Shown: positions 27,577-35,553 of the stretch, in pieces
How the letters are laid out: each line of letters starts with the position of its first letter
Numbering within the stretch: the stretch's first letter is position 1
Source of the DNA: Verrucomicrobiia bacterium
GTDB lineage: Bacteria > Verrucomicrobiota > Verrucomicrobiia > Limisphaerales > DASXHY01
Assembly (NCBI GenBank): GCA_035629175.1
Contig: DASPIL010000058.1
Coordinates: 117,084-181,083 of the forward strand
Length of the DNA: 64,000 nucleotides
Direction: 5' to 3'
Translations under genes and position numbers: made by a program
The notes under the pieces: generated by a model
Told to the model about the DNA's origin: nothing
What the model saw: the letters and a program-made list of their open reading frames with translations, nothing else
The model's database searches: none

Positions 27577-30096
27577 TTACGGCCGGAGATTTCTGTAATA
27601 CTGGATGACCTCATTCAACTCCTGCAAATCCACGACACCATCGCCGTTCGAATCTCCCGGTATTGGACCACCCAAAACCGTCGACAGCACATTGTGGAGA
27701 CCAAAACCTTTCTGGGGGGTGAAGGGCGATCCTTTGAATCCTGAATCCACAGCTTGAACGCTCCAGTAGTAGTTTCGGCCGGCGGGCAACGGCAGAGTGA
27801 ATGTGTTTGCAGATCCCACATTTCCGCGGAGATCGATGAGCAATGTTCCGTTGGATAGGGCAGGCGCAGCAATTACGTCCTGAAGCAATGGCGCAGTTTC
27901 AACGCGCAGGTTGTAGGTAATTCCCTGCGGTGCTGTTTGAGCATCGCTGGCCGGGTTCCACCGGAAAGTCACAAGCGAATTGGAAACTGTTGTGGACAGT
28001 CCGACGGGAACCGACGGCGCGGCGTTCGGAATTCCCAGTTGATTCAAAAACAGGAAGGTTCGGAAGTTGAATGTCTCCGCCTCGAAGCCCCCGCCCGTGA
28101 GATCCATTCTGCCATCGCGATCGAAATCGAGCCACGCCAGCGACTCGGTTTCCACCTGCGGCAGGTTGAGATTCGTCAGCGAGAAGGAAACCCCGTTGTT
28201 GTTGCGATACATGTCCATGGCCGGCGTGTAAGGAAACTCATTGTTGCTCGCGCCCGACAAAACCACGTCGACCCACCCGTCACCGTCGAAATCGCCCCAC
28301 GCGGCCTGGCCGAAGATCAGCGGCGCCAAAGCCGATCCCGAATCACTGAAAGTTCCATTTCCGTTGTTGCGCAGGAGCACAGTCAGCATTTCGCCGCCAA
28401 ACAACTCGGTCTCGCCCATCAGCAATAGATCGAGGAATCCATCGTTGTTGTAGTCGATCCACTGCACGACGTCCGCAATCATGCCTGGCAAAGCGCCAGG
28501 TACGAGCGTGAACCCGGCGTTGCCATTGTTTCGATACAACAGCGTCGCAACCGAGTCATCCTCATACGCTCCGTTGACGGCGAGATCCGGAAATCCGTCA
28601 TTGTTATAATCCCCGACCGCAACGAGCGAGAATCGCGGCACCTCCACTCCTGCCGATCCAATATCTACAAACATCTGTCCGCCGGGCGTCGGCCGATTCA
28701 GCCATATATTGAACAGGGCCTCGGATTCACTGAACGATGGACCCACGAGAAGAACATCCAAGCGGCCATCACGATCGAAGTCCGCCACCAGCAACTCTTC
28801 CGCGCCATCGGACACCACTAGAAAACTGTCGGCGAGAACCAGCGTTCCACCAGTGTTCTTCAGGAATTGCAAGGCGAACCCCTCGTCGTCGTCCTCTTCC
28901 CACTCACCCAGCGCCATCACATCCATCCATCCATCGTTGTCCATGTCGCCAATCGCCATCAAGTCAGACGAGAACGGCATGAATTCCTCCACTAATCCGT
29001 TCGTGGGGGTGTTGAAGTAAATCGAGCCCGAGCGAAGGATGTCCAGGCGTCCATCATTGTCGAAGTCGGCCCAGCCATCGCCCGTCACAAATCCCACAGC
29101 CGAGGCAACATCAACCAGCAGGTTGTTGAACAGGATTTCGCGTCCGAAATTTGTTCCCGCCTCGTTCATGGCCTCAGCGCGAACGCTGTAAGATCCAAGC
29201 GTCAGCCCCGCGACGACTGCCGTAACTTCCGTCGTCCCCGTATTCGTGACGCTTTGCCAGGGCGTGAATTGATTCAATGCGTTCCCGCTGCCCCACGCAA
29301 ACCGCACCTGCGTGGCAGCGTGACCCGTCACCCGTGCGATAAATTCAGCACTCGTCGGGGTGATGTTCGTGGGCGGCAGCGTCGTGATTTCCGGTTGCAA
29401 CGGAACTCCTGGCGAACTCCACGACGGACCCAGCACGGCGCCGTCGTAGAACGACGTTCCGGAGTTCTGCGCCACCGCGCCGCCACCTTCGTCCATTCGA
29501 AAATACGCAATCAATCCCGGCTGCTCGCCTGGCAGGCTTCGGAAACGGTTGGTTGCGATCTCATCCGCACTCCGGACGCGATTCCAGATGCGCACCTCGT
29601 CCATCAACCCGGTAAATGCCTGAGAAACCTGGAACCCGCCCCCAAGTGAATCCTGCTCCTGTCCCAGTTCGAGGATGCCGCCCCTTGCAATCACCTGCCC
29701 TGCGGCAATCACGTCATTGGAAAGCACAATCGTGCCATCCTTGTAAAAGCGGAGCACACCCGAGTTGGTCCAGGTCATTGCGAGGTGATGCCACTGGCCG
29801 TCATTCGCCGAAACGTTCGTTAATGCCGTGCGCGCGTCGTTGATGGCGCACTGGAAATTGCGGTAATCGAAGATGAACAACGAGTTGGCGTTGCTCGCGG
29901 TCGCGTAGGATACAGGCGTGCCTGCGTTCGTCGTCGACGAGGATTTCATCCACAGCTCAACGGTTACCGAGTTCGTCGGGAACCGCAGGGCAGTATCGAC
30001 GATCTCAATGCGGTTCGTGTTGCCGAAAAACTGCATCGCGTAGTTCGCGGCGGATAAGGGAAACGCCAGAAACATGCAGGTGAGCAGTGCTACCAT
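27577..30096 (-). CDS. Secreted LamG / FG-GAP protein with half-dockerin-like C terminus
   Basis: An 839-residue exported protein from the ATG at 30096 (signal VALLTCMFLAFPLSA); 50 upstream in-frame residues look non-coding. Order: LamG/concanavalin-like domain (about 20-200, ending MDEVRIWNRVRSADEIATNR), an Fn3-like piece with FAWGSGNALNQF, and FG-GAP/VCBS units at about 315-690 with calcium loops such as DFDRDGRLDVLLVG and DYNNDGFPDLAVNG. An Fn3-like domain follows. The last 26 residues contain GDSNGDGVVDLQELNEVIQY, a single EF-hand of the dockerin type; true type I dockerins have two. The cohesin-like gene follows at once on the same strand. Confidence 0.78.
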   Translation of the reverse strand: MVALLTCMFLAFPLSAANYAMQFFGNTNRIEIVDTALRFPTNSVTVELWMKSSSTTNAGTPVSYATASNANSLFIFDYRNFQCAINDARTALTNVSANDGQWHHLAMTWTNSGVLRFYKDGTIVLSNDVIAAGQVIARGGILELGQEQDSLGGGFQVSQAFTGLMDEVRIWNRVRSADEIATNRFRSLPGEQPGLIAYFRMDEGGGAVAQNSGTSFYDGAVLGPSWSSPGVPLQPEITTLPPTNITPTSAEFIARVTGHAATQVRFAWGSGNALNQFTPWQSVTNTGTTEVTAVVAGLTLGSYSVRAEAMNEAGTNFGREILFNNLLVDVASAVGFVTGDGWADFDNDGRLDILRSGSIYFNTPTNGLVEEFMPFSSDLMAIGDMDNDGWMDVMALGEWEEDDDEGFALQFLKNTGGTLVLADSFLVVSDGAEELLVADFDRDGRLDVLLVGPSFSESEALFNIWLNRPTPGGQMFVDIGSAGVEVPRFSLVAVGDYNNDGFPDLAVNGAYEDDSVATLLYRNNGNAGFTLVPGALPGMIADVVQWIDYNNDGFLDLLLMGETELFGGEMLTVLLRNNGNGTFSDSGSALAPLIFGQAAWGDFDGDGWVDVVLSGASNNEFPYTPAMDMYRNNNGVSFSLTNLNLPQVETESLAWLDFDRDGRMDLTGGGFEAETFNFRTFLFLNQLGIPNAAPSVPVGLSTTVSNSLVTFRWNPASDAQTAPQGITYNLRVETAPLLQDVIAAPALSNGTLLIDLRGNVGSANTFTLPLPAGRNYYWSVQAVDSGFKGSPFTPQKGFGLHNVLSTVLGGPIPGDSNGDGVVDLQELNEVIQYYRNLRP

Positions 30097-30407
30097 CCGG
30101 ATCGCACGAGGCAATGATTGCGGGAATTGCCTGTGGAAAACGGGCGCCGGGTTGTGGCAGATGGGATTTGGGTGAGATCGTTCGAAACGGGAGAAGCAAC
30201 AGCTCATGCGACGAGTCGGATTGGGAACTTGTGTTCCAGAATTCAAGGGCTGGCCCGTTGTCTCACATGCAGGGTTCGGCTGTCAAGGACGGCGGCCGCC
30301 AGGGAGGAATGATGTCACCCGGTGTCCGTAGTCACGGGGACTTGATAGCGCTTGAACGGCTCCCGTTATTGTGGTGTCGTTCGCATGAAAGGATTGTTTC
30401 AAAATCA
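30097..30407. other. Intergenic region between divergent secreted-protein genes
   Basis: It separates the half-dockerin gene from the PEP-CTERM-like gene. No gene, repeat or convincing promoter is recognised. Confidence 0.4.
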
Positions 30408-31268
30408 ATGAATCCACTCGTTCCCGTTGTCGCAATGTTGGTGCTATCTGCCGCCGCCCATTCCCAAGTCATCTATGATATCGATTTCAACCGGCTGCCG
30501 CAGGTTCCAGGCATTCCGGTGGTGAGCGGGACCGCGCCGCACCACGTGTCCGAGATTTTGTGGGGGACGCCCACTGTGGAAAGCTCCGTCGGCGGCCTCA
30601 CCGACCAGCCTCTCAAGCTGGACCACAGCGGGAACAATGGTCCTTTTTACTACGACCAAATCCAGATAGTGATGCCAGAGATCCAGCCGTCGAGCTGGGA
30701 TTTGTTTTTCGATTTCACTTCTCTGGGTTTAGTGGGCAGCGATAGCGAGCTTGCGGTGCTGTTCGATACCCCCGCCGTGAGGAACGTTTACTTTCGCGGT
30801 GATGGCCACATTTACCTTTATGGTCCGACGAGCCCGTACTATGAAGAAACGGAGATCGGCACGTTCAGCGACGGAGAGGTGTTTCGCATCCATGTTCACG
30901 TCGATTTGGAGGGCAATGAATGGTCGGCCTACAAGAACGGCGTGTTGCTCGGTTCAACTCCTTTCTTCATGAGCGGATCCTCGTTGAATTCCATTCGTTT
31001 TTCCTACGGCCTGCCATTCGGCGCGCTGAACGACACAAGCACCGTGGGCATCGACAATATCATCATAGCCATTCCGGAACCTGGGACCTCGGGAATGCTG
31101 CTTTGCGGCGGGGTGTTGCTGCAGCTTTCAACGCGAAGAATTCGCAATCGGTTATTCCTGCTGCAGGAGAAGCGTTCTGAGGCGCACAGAGAACGTGATG
31201 CGCAGAGGCTTTGCAGTTTGCCCGCTTTCAAACTCGCGAAGACGGCGGAGATCGGAATCCTGCCATGA
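30408..31268 (+). CDS. PEP-CTERM-like secreted protein with extended tail
   Basis: A 286-residue exported protein with signal peptide (VPVVAMLVLSAAAHSQ) and a beta-rich central domain of concanavalin/LamG character (GPFYYDQIQIVMPEIQPSSW, VHVDLEGNEWSAYKNGVLLG). Near the C terminus IPEPGTSGMLLCGGVLL (PEP at 223) followed by RRIRNR looks like a PEP-CTERM sorting signal, which exosortase would cleave. In ordinary members the protein ends there. Here about 38 more polar residues follow, encoded by sequence with a CGCAGAG/CACAGAGAACG texture like intergenic repeat DNA, so the original stop may have been lost. Exosortase is not in the window. Confidence 0.6.
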   Translation: MNPLVPVVAMLVLSAAAHSQVIYDIDFNRLPQVPGIPVVSGTAPHHVSEILWGTPTVESSVGGLTDQPLKLDHSGNNGPFYYDQIQIVMPEIQPSSWDLFFDFTSLGLVGSDSELAVLFDTPAVRNVYFRGDGHIYLYGPTSPYYEETEIGTFSDGEVFRIHVHVDLEGNEWSAYKNGVLLGSTPFFMSGSSLNSIRFSYGLPFGALNDTSTVGIDNIIIAIPEPGTSGMLLCGGVLLQLSTRRIRNRLFLLQEKRSEAHRERDAQRLCSLPAFKLAKTAEIGILP

Positions 31269-31382
31269 TTAACAAGCAGGACGGGGCAGCCTTGAAAATG
31301 TAACGTGCAAACAATGGCGGACGCACGGAACCCTTTCCGAAGCGCCTGAAGGCACGCGCTCCGGCACAGCAAACCTCACTGG
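31269..31382. other. Intergenic region with short dispersed element
   Basis: 31338-31363 reads as a diverged, inverted relative of the element at 13624-13649 (complement begins GGAGCGCGTGCCTTCAGGCG). Nothing else is seen. Confidence 0.35.
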
Positions 31383-31580
31383 CTATTCCGCCGAACGGTG
31401 ATTCACTGCGTCGAGGTATTTGGCGGGATTTCGGATTCGATCCAGCCTCTCAGCCTCAACGGCATCGCGTCCGGCTTTTCCCCGGACACTCCAAATGGCA
31501 GCGCACACCGCGCGAGAAAGCCGCAACAGGTGGAGCGGGCCCTGGACGAGATCGCGGCAGATAAGCTTGAGTTTGTGCAT
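31383..31580 (-). CDS. Small conserved-looking hypothetical protein
   Basis: A 65-residue basic protein starting MHKLKLICRDLVQG and ending with an acidic-basic helix followed by AERLDRIRNPAKYLDAV. I do not recognise a function. The 'ERLDRIRNPxKY' ending has the look of small uncharacterised proteins in related bacteria. It lies downstream of the omega-like gene on the same strand. The call is weak because of the short length. Confidence 0.4.
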   Translation of the reverse strand: MHKLKLICRDLVQGPLHLLRLSRAVCAAIWSVRGKAGRDAVEAERLDRIRNPAKYLDAVNHRSAE

Positions 31581-31634
31581 GAAAGTTCTCGATCCCGGGA
31601 ACCGGCGCACCAACGTAGCAGCTCCCGTTTGTTA

Positions 31635-31889
31635 CTATGCCTTTTTCCGCCTGCGTCCAACCGGGCGCACTAATTCGATGATCTCGGGCATCACCCATCC
31701 CATTTTCTCCTCGATAATTTCCATCAAGGCGATGTCAGCGACGCCAGCCTGCCCGACGTCCGCGAGCAAGGGGCGGCTTAACGCCCCGCCGCCCGAGTTC
31801 AACTGCCGGACTCGACGGGAAACCATGTTGATTAAGACGTGCGGGTCCCCGACTTTTGCCAGGGCCTGTTTTACAAGTTCAGCTTTCAT
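31635..31889 (-). CDS. DNA-directed RNA polymerase omega-subunit-like protein
   Basis: An 84-residue protein with the omega/Rpb6 pattern: an N-terminal helix containing VGDPHVLINMVSRRVRQL, a Gly-rich loop, the RPLL strand, and the ADIALMEIIEEKM helix that wraps the beta' subunit C terminus. A basic tail (RRRKKA) ends it. Its family role is assembly or stability of RNA polymerase. It lies among small stress-type genes rather than next to gmk, which is the common omega neighbour, so it may be a second copy. Confidence 0.75.
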   Translation of the reverse strand: MKAELVKQALAKVGDPHVLINMVSRRVRQLNSGGGALSRPLLADVGQAGVADIALMEIIEEKMGWVMPEIIELVRPVGRRRKKA

Positions 31890-31925
31890 ATTCAGTGGTA
31901 TTTATTGGTAGAACTGTGGCAGCCA

Positions 31926-32132
31926 TCACCCCTGCCGCGACGTGCGGAAGGTTCCGGCCAGGCCCGCGATGATCGCGACAATGCCGCCGATCAGCATCCA
32001 GATGGACTTATCGGTCGGCGACCCGGTAAAGAATCGCGAGACATCGGAGCCAAACGAGTTGGCCGCCTGAAAGCCGTAGATCGCGAGAATTGTTCCGCCA
32101 ACGAGCAGAACCAGGGAGAATGTTTTATTCAT
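31926..32132 (-). CDS. DUF3185 family small membrane protein
   Basis: A 68-residue inner-membrane protein with two hydrophobic segments (FSLVLLVGGTILAIYGF and IWMLIGGIVAIIAGLAGTF). Between them lies NSFGSDVSRFFTGSPTDKS, a segment characteristic of DUF3185. The start at 32132 (MNKTFSL) is chosen over one nine codons upstream because family members begin with MNK. Function unknown; neighbours suggest an envelope-stress setting. Confidence 0.8.
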   Translation of the reverse strand: MNKTFSLVLLVGGTILAIYGFQAANSFGSDVSRFFTGSPTDKSIWMLIGGIVAIIAGLAGTFRTSRQG

Positions 32133-32155
32133 AGGAGCTTGACGGAACCCGACGA

Positions 32156-32305
32156 TCACCGGCGTTTCCGGCCGGAAATTAAATTAACCAGGATCATCAC
32201 CACTGCGATCACGAGCAGGATGTGAATAAATCCGCCAATGGTGTAGCTGCTGACGAAACCGAGCAGCCATAGAATGATGAGAACCACCGCGATAGTATAT
32301 AACAT
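32156..32305 (-). CDS. Lmo0937-family tiny membrane protein
   Basis: A 49-residue, almost entirely hydrophobic protein beginning MLYTIAVVLIILWLLGFVSS and ending LISGRKRR. It matches the small two-TM family called lmo0937, often found beside DUF3185, BON and other stress genes. The internal ATG at 32305 is preferred because the upstream extension is polar and proline-rich. Function unknown. Confidence 0.75.
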   Translation of the reverse strand: MLYTIAVVLIILWLLGFVSSYTIGGFIHILLVIAVVMILVNLISGRKRR

Positions 32306-32366
32306 AATAAGATTATAAATGCGGAGCAGCTGACGCGACCTGCGCCAGCGTTCCGGAGGTGGACGA

Positions 32367-32699
32367 CTATCTGGCGGCCACGGGCACTGCAATGGTCATG
32401 TCGTTGACCACGCTGATGACACCGTTGATGTCATTCGCCAGCTTGGTCACGAGGCTTTTCTCGGCGGCGTTCTTTGCGATACCGGTCACAGTGACCACCC
32501 CGTCAACCGTTACGACCTTCGTTTTCAAAGCGCTGGTCGAGCGGTGCGACAGGAGCGACGATTTCACCTGGGCAGTGATCGAGGCGTCGTCGATCTTCTC
32601 CTCCAAGGAGGCCGGCTTTTCCGCCGCGGTTTTCGCGACAGTCATTTCATTCTTAACTTCCTTAACGCCTTCGACATCCCTGGCGTATTCGGCGGTCAA
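32367..32699 (-). pseudogene. BON-domain protein truncated at its N terminus
   Basis: About 110 residues remain. The first part (TAEYARDVEGVKEVKNEMTV) is the last third of one BON domain; residues about 35-105 form a complete second BON domain ending VNDMTIAVPVAAR. BON proteins are normally exported and begin with a signal peptide, absent here. The homology-like reading continues a few codons upstream (V-Q-K-E-L) and then meets an in-frame stop at about 32718. The usable start would be a TTG at 32699. On the other side of the same point a response-regulator fragment begins. The product may still be made as a cytoplasmic fragment. Confidence 0.7.
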
Positions 32700-32702
32700 T
32701 TC

Positions 32703-33098
32703 CTTCTGAACACCAAATTATTAACAGCCGCAGGCCACGATGTGAACTCCGCCGAAGACGGCTCCATCGCCTGGTCGGCGCTCAGCACGAGCCACTACGA
32801 TCTCGTTGTGACCGACAATGCCATGCCTTGCGTTTCCGGATTGGAGTTGTTGGAAATGATGCATGCAGCGGGCCTGAGCATTCCGGTCATCATGGCAACG
32901 GGGTCGCTTCCGGTCGACGCGTTTGCACGGAAACCGTGGTTACAGCCCGCAGCCACCTTGATCAAACCTTACCTCGGTCCAGACCTGCTGACGAAGGTTC
33001 AACACATTCTCAGCAGTCAGCAGCATGGCGAAAGAAACGTTGCAACCCCCATTGAAGTCCCCGCTGAGGATTCGGCCAGCACGCAAGGCTCGTCCTAG
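32703..33098 (+). pseudogene. Response-regulator receiver domain lacking its N terminus
   Basis: The reading frame shows a CheY-like receiver domain from the end of helix 1 onward (NTKLLTAAGHDVNSAEDG). The phosphoacceptor region YDLVVTDNAMP, the MATG strand and the KPY loop with the conserved Lys are present. The first strand with the acidic pair (usually VVDDD) is missing and no start codon lies at the boundary. The frame runs backward into antisense of the BON gene. The missing N terminus coincides with the truncation of BON, so this is a breakpoint relic and probably inactive. Confidence 0.7.
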
Positions 33099-33198
33099 AC
33101 GCCAACCTGCGTCAGTTGGAGCACAGGGGAAGACAAGAATAGCATCAAGAGGCGCCCCGAATCTCAGCACCTGGTTAATCCTAACCTGAAAGATAAAC

Positions 33199-33405
33199 AT
33201 GTTTTCGAAGCGCGTCAGCGACTTCATGATGGACGCGCAGAGCTGGGCGATTGGGCAGCTGTCGATCAGGACCGGTCATCGCCTGTCAGGTGCGGAAGTA
33301 TTGGTTGCAACGAAGAACGTGGACCGCATCATTCATGAGGAATCGGTCGTATTCGGCGAATTGACCTCCCAGCAACCCGCCGCCCTCAGCGCGGTTTCAC
33401 AATAG
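33199..33405 (+). CDS. PRC-barrel-like domain remnant
   Basis: A 68-residue protein. SDFMMDAQSWAIGQLSI, then TGHRLSGAEVLVATKNVDRI, then FGELTSQQ follow the second half of PRC-barrel proteins ('veDFlfD..tWavRylVvdTg.wLsgrkVLispe'). The N-terminal strands are missing and several consensus aromatic residues are replaced, so it may be a decayed gene next to the BON/receiver breakpoint. AAAGATAAAC precedes the ATG, so translation is possible. Confidence 0.45.
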   Translation: MFSKRVSDFMMDAQSWAIGQLSIRTGHRLSGAEVLVATKNVDRIIHEESVVFGELTSQQPAALSAVSQ

Positions 33406-33445
33406 CGTTCCCTGTTGATTTGGCGCTTCTACGGAGTGCGCACAC

Positions 33446-34192
33446 TCACGCGCGAGACACCAAGCGCTTGGCGCGGCGGAACCAGATTCGATCGCGTTTG
33501 CGCTGGAATGCCGGACCGTGTGCGTCGTCGTTGAGAACATCGAGCAACTCCGCGCGCGCAAGATCCTTCTGCCCCTTGTCCAGATAGAGTTCCGCCAATT
33601 GAACCTTCGCTCGCGGATACGAATTATTCGCGGTCACCCGCTGCCAGACTCCAATGGAGGCATCAATTTCGCCAACCGCCATTAACGTTTCCGCCAGGGC
33701 CATCATCGTGTACCCGTATTCGTGCCTCGGATTCTGTGCGATCGCGCCTTCGATCAGGGGCCGCGCCTCCCCCGGACGATTCAACCGCAGCAGGCACTGG
33801 CCGAGGTGCGCCCGAATGTCGGGATCCTCAGGATCGCGCTCGAGAGCCGCGCGATAACTGGCTTCGGCCTGGTCGAGCTTGCCCTGCTGGAAATAGAGGT
33901 CGCCCAACTGAAAATGATGGTGGGCATTGTCGAGATGATGGATCTGCGCCTGGAGCTCCTTGATGCGCCTCCGATCATAAGCGCCGGGCAGTTCGAAGCC
34001 GCGCGTCGACGACGGGGCGCCGCGGTACATGTAAAAGAAGTACCAAATGGTGGTGAGGCCAGGCAGAAAAAACATCAGGGCGAGCCACATCCATTCCTGC
34101 TTTCGGACGGCATCGATCATCATCCAAATGTGGAACCCGCCGAAGATCAGCACGGGAACACTGGCAAACCACGAATGCTCGCCTTCGTACAC
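33446..34192 (-). CDS. Membrane-anchored tetratricopeptide repeat protein
   Basis: A 248-residue protein. Two hydrophobic segments (SVPVLIFGGFHIWMMIDAV and WLALMFFLPGLTTIWYFFYMY) anchor the N terminus. The rest is about four TPR units, the clearest being FQLGDLYFQQGKLDQAEASYRAALERDPEDP and the following RAHLGQCLLRLNRPGEARPLIEGAI. A basic tail ends it. TPRs mediate protein-protein contacts; the partner is unknown. It stands alone, flanked by repeat-containing intergenic DNA. Confidence 0.8.
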   Translation of the reverse strand: MYEGEHSWFASVPVLIFGGFHIWMMIDAVRKQEWMWLALMFFLPGLTTIWYFFYMYRGAPSSTRGFELPGAYDRRRIKELQAQIHHLDNAHHHFQLGDLYFQQGKLDQAEASYRAALERDPEDPDIRAHLGQCLLRLNRPGEARPLIEGAIAQNPRHEYGYTMMALAETLMAVGEIDASIGVWQRVTANNSYPRAKVQLAELYLDKGQKDLARAELLDVLNDDAHGPAFQRKRDRIWFRRAKRLVSRA

Positions 34193-34380
34193 GCGGCAAG
34201 GCTAGAGGATTTGACGATTCCGACGCAATGCCTTGATTCGCAAAAGCCGTCTCATCGGGCCGGTGCGAACGCGATTCAGATCGGCGACATCAGGCAGTGA
34301 AGTCTGACGCCCCGAACGTGCACTTCGCGCCGCTCATCAATTAAGCCGGGTGAACCCTGCCACGACCCGGCTCCTGGGTC

Positions 34381-34575
34381 ACAAATCCATTGTTCATCCG
34401 TGGTTAGATTTGAATTATAACGGAAGTGCCCTCTGTCCGTGTGATGAGTGTGATTCGTCGTTAAGAATTCCCTCCGCCCGCCTTGCCTTCAATTCGCGCA
34501 AATTTGCGGAATTCGCGTAGACCCGTTTTCCCCTTCCCTTTTGGTTGCGGCTCTGCCGCGCTGGTAATCCGTGGT
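34381..34575. repeat. Composite intergenic repeat, fourth copy
   Basis: 'TTCATCCGTGGTTAG' at 34391-34405, then 'AATTCGCGCAAATTTGCG' from about 34490, then 'CGTTTTCCCCTTCCCTTTT' and 'GGCTCTGCCGCGCTG', ending with 'ATCCGTGGT'. Same order as the copies near 239 and 9596. It occupies most of the 34193-34616 gap, in which no gene is seen. Confidence 0.75.
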
Positions 34576-34616
34576 GATGCTGTCCTCGACCTGCCGAGTG
34601 AATTACGCCTGCAGTC

Positions 34617-35495
34617 TTGCCGCGCCAATCGCGATTCGGGATTCTCAGGAACTTGAACGCGAGTGCGAACTCTTACCGCGGCAGAATAGCGCCGTCGCCG
34701 ACAGGCTTTCTCCACCTCGGCCACGCACGCACGTTCTGGACTGCGCAAGCACGGGCACAGGCTCACGGCGGAACCTTGATTCTGCGCAACGACGATCTCG
34801 ATCGCGCCCGGTGCAAACCGGAATTCGTCTCGGCCATGTTCGAGGATCTTCGTTGGTTTGGATTTAAGTGGCAGGAAGGACCTGACATCGGCGGTCCGTT
34901 CGCGCCCTATTCCCAGTCCGAACGAACAAGCCGGTACCGATCCTGTCTCGAACAACTCAAGGCGCAGGGTTCGATTTACCCCTGCGCCTGTTCGCGCAAG
35001 GATATCGCAGCGGCTGTCTGCGCACCGCACGCGGCCGACGATGAACTCATTTATCCAGGCACCTGCCGCAGCCGTATTGGGGCTTCCAAAAACGACGCGT
35101 GTTCATGGCGGCTTCGCGTTCCTGATGGCCAGCAGGTTTCGTTCACGGATGTTCAATGCGGACGGCAAACGTTTGAAGCAGGAAAGGATTTCGGAGATTT
35201 CGTTGTATGGCGCCCCGATGATATCCCGGGCTATCAACTCGCCTGCGTGGTCGATGATTCCGCGATGCAGATCAGCGAAGTCGTTCGCGGGCGGGATCTG
35301 CTCTTGAGCACCGCGCGGCAGATATTGATTTACCAGGCCCTGACTTTGCCGGTTCCTAACTTTTTGCACTGCGAGCTTATGACGGACGAATCGGGTGTTC
35401 GACTGGCAAAGCGTCACGACGCGTTGAGCCTTCGACAATTGCGGCTTTCCGGTGCCAGCCGCGACGAGCTTATGGCCGGGTGGAACACCGCCTGA
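34617..35495 (+). CDS. gluQ: Glutamyl-Q tRNA(Asp) synthetase
   Basis: Activates glutamate and attaches it to queuosine-34 of tRNA(Asp). The protein lacks the anticodon-binding half of GluRS, and its length (about 290 residues) fits GluQRS. It has RGRIAPSPTGFLHLGHA with the HIGH-type motif HLGH at 33-36, and a zinc site from C123, C125, Y146 and C150 (YPCACSRKD...YPGTC). LLSTARQILIYQALTLP and the KMSKS-like RLAKRHDALSLRQLR follow. The start is uncertain: no ATG is in place. A TTG at 34617 opens the frame, and a TTG at 34650 with AGGA four bases upstream is an alternative. Confidence 0.9.
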   Translation: MPRQSRFGILRNLNASANSYRGRIAPSPTGFLHLGHARTFWTAQARAQAHGGTLILRNDDLDRARCKPEFVSAMFEDLRWFGFKWQEGPDIGGPFAPYSQSERTSRYRSCLEQLKAQGSIYPCACSRKDIAAAVCAPHAADDELIYPGTCRSRIGASKNDACSWRLRVPDGQQVSFTDVQCGRQTFEAGKDFGDFVVWRPDDIPGYQLACVVDDSAMQISEVVRGRDLLLSTARQILIYQALTLPVPNFLHCELMTDESGVRLAKRHDALSLRQLRLSGASRDELMAGWNTA

Positions 35496-35503
35496 AAAAC
35501 AAA

Positions 35504-35534
35504 AGCGCCCTCGCGCCGATTGGCGAGAGGGCGC
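35504..35534 (-). terminator. Terminator between gluQ and the repeat-domain protein
   Basis: Stem GCGCCCTCGCGCC / GGCGAGAGGGCGC (12 of 13 pairs) with loop GATTT. On the minus strand it is followed by TTTTGTTTTTC, so it mainly serves the gene ending at 35554. It may also slow transcription leaving gluQ. Confidence 0.75.
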
Positions 35535-35553
35535 GCAGTTTGATCGAAACCGA

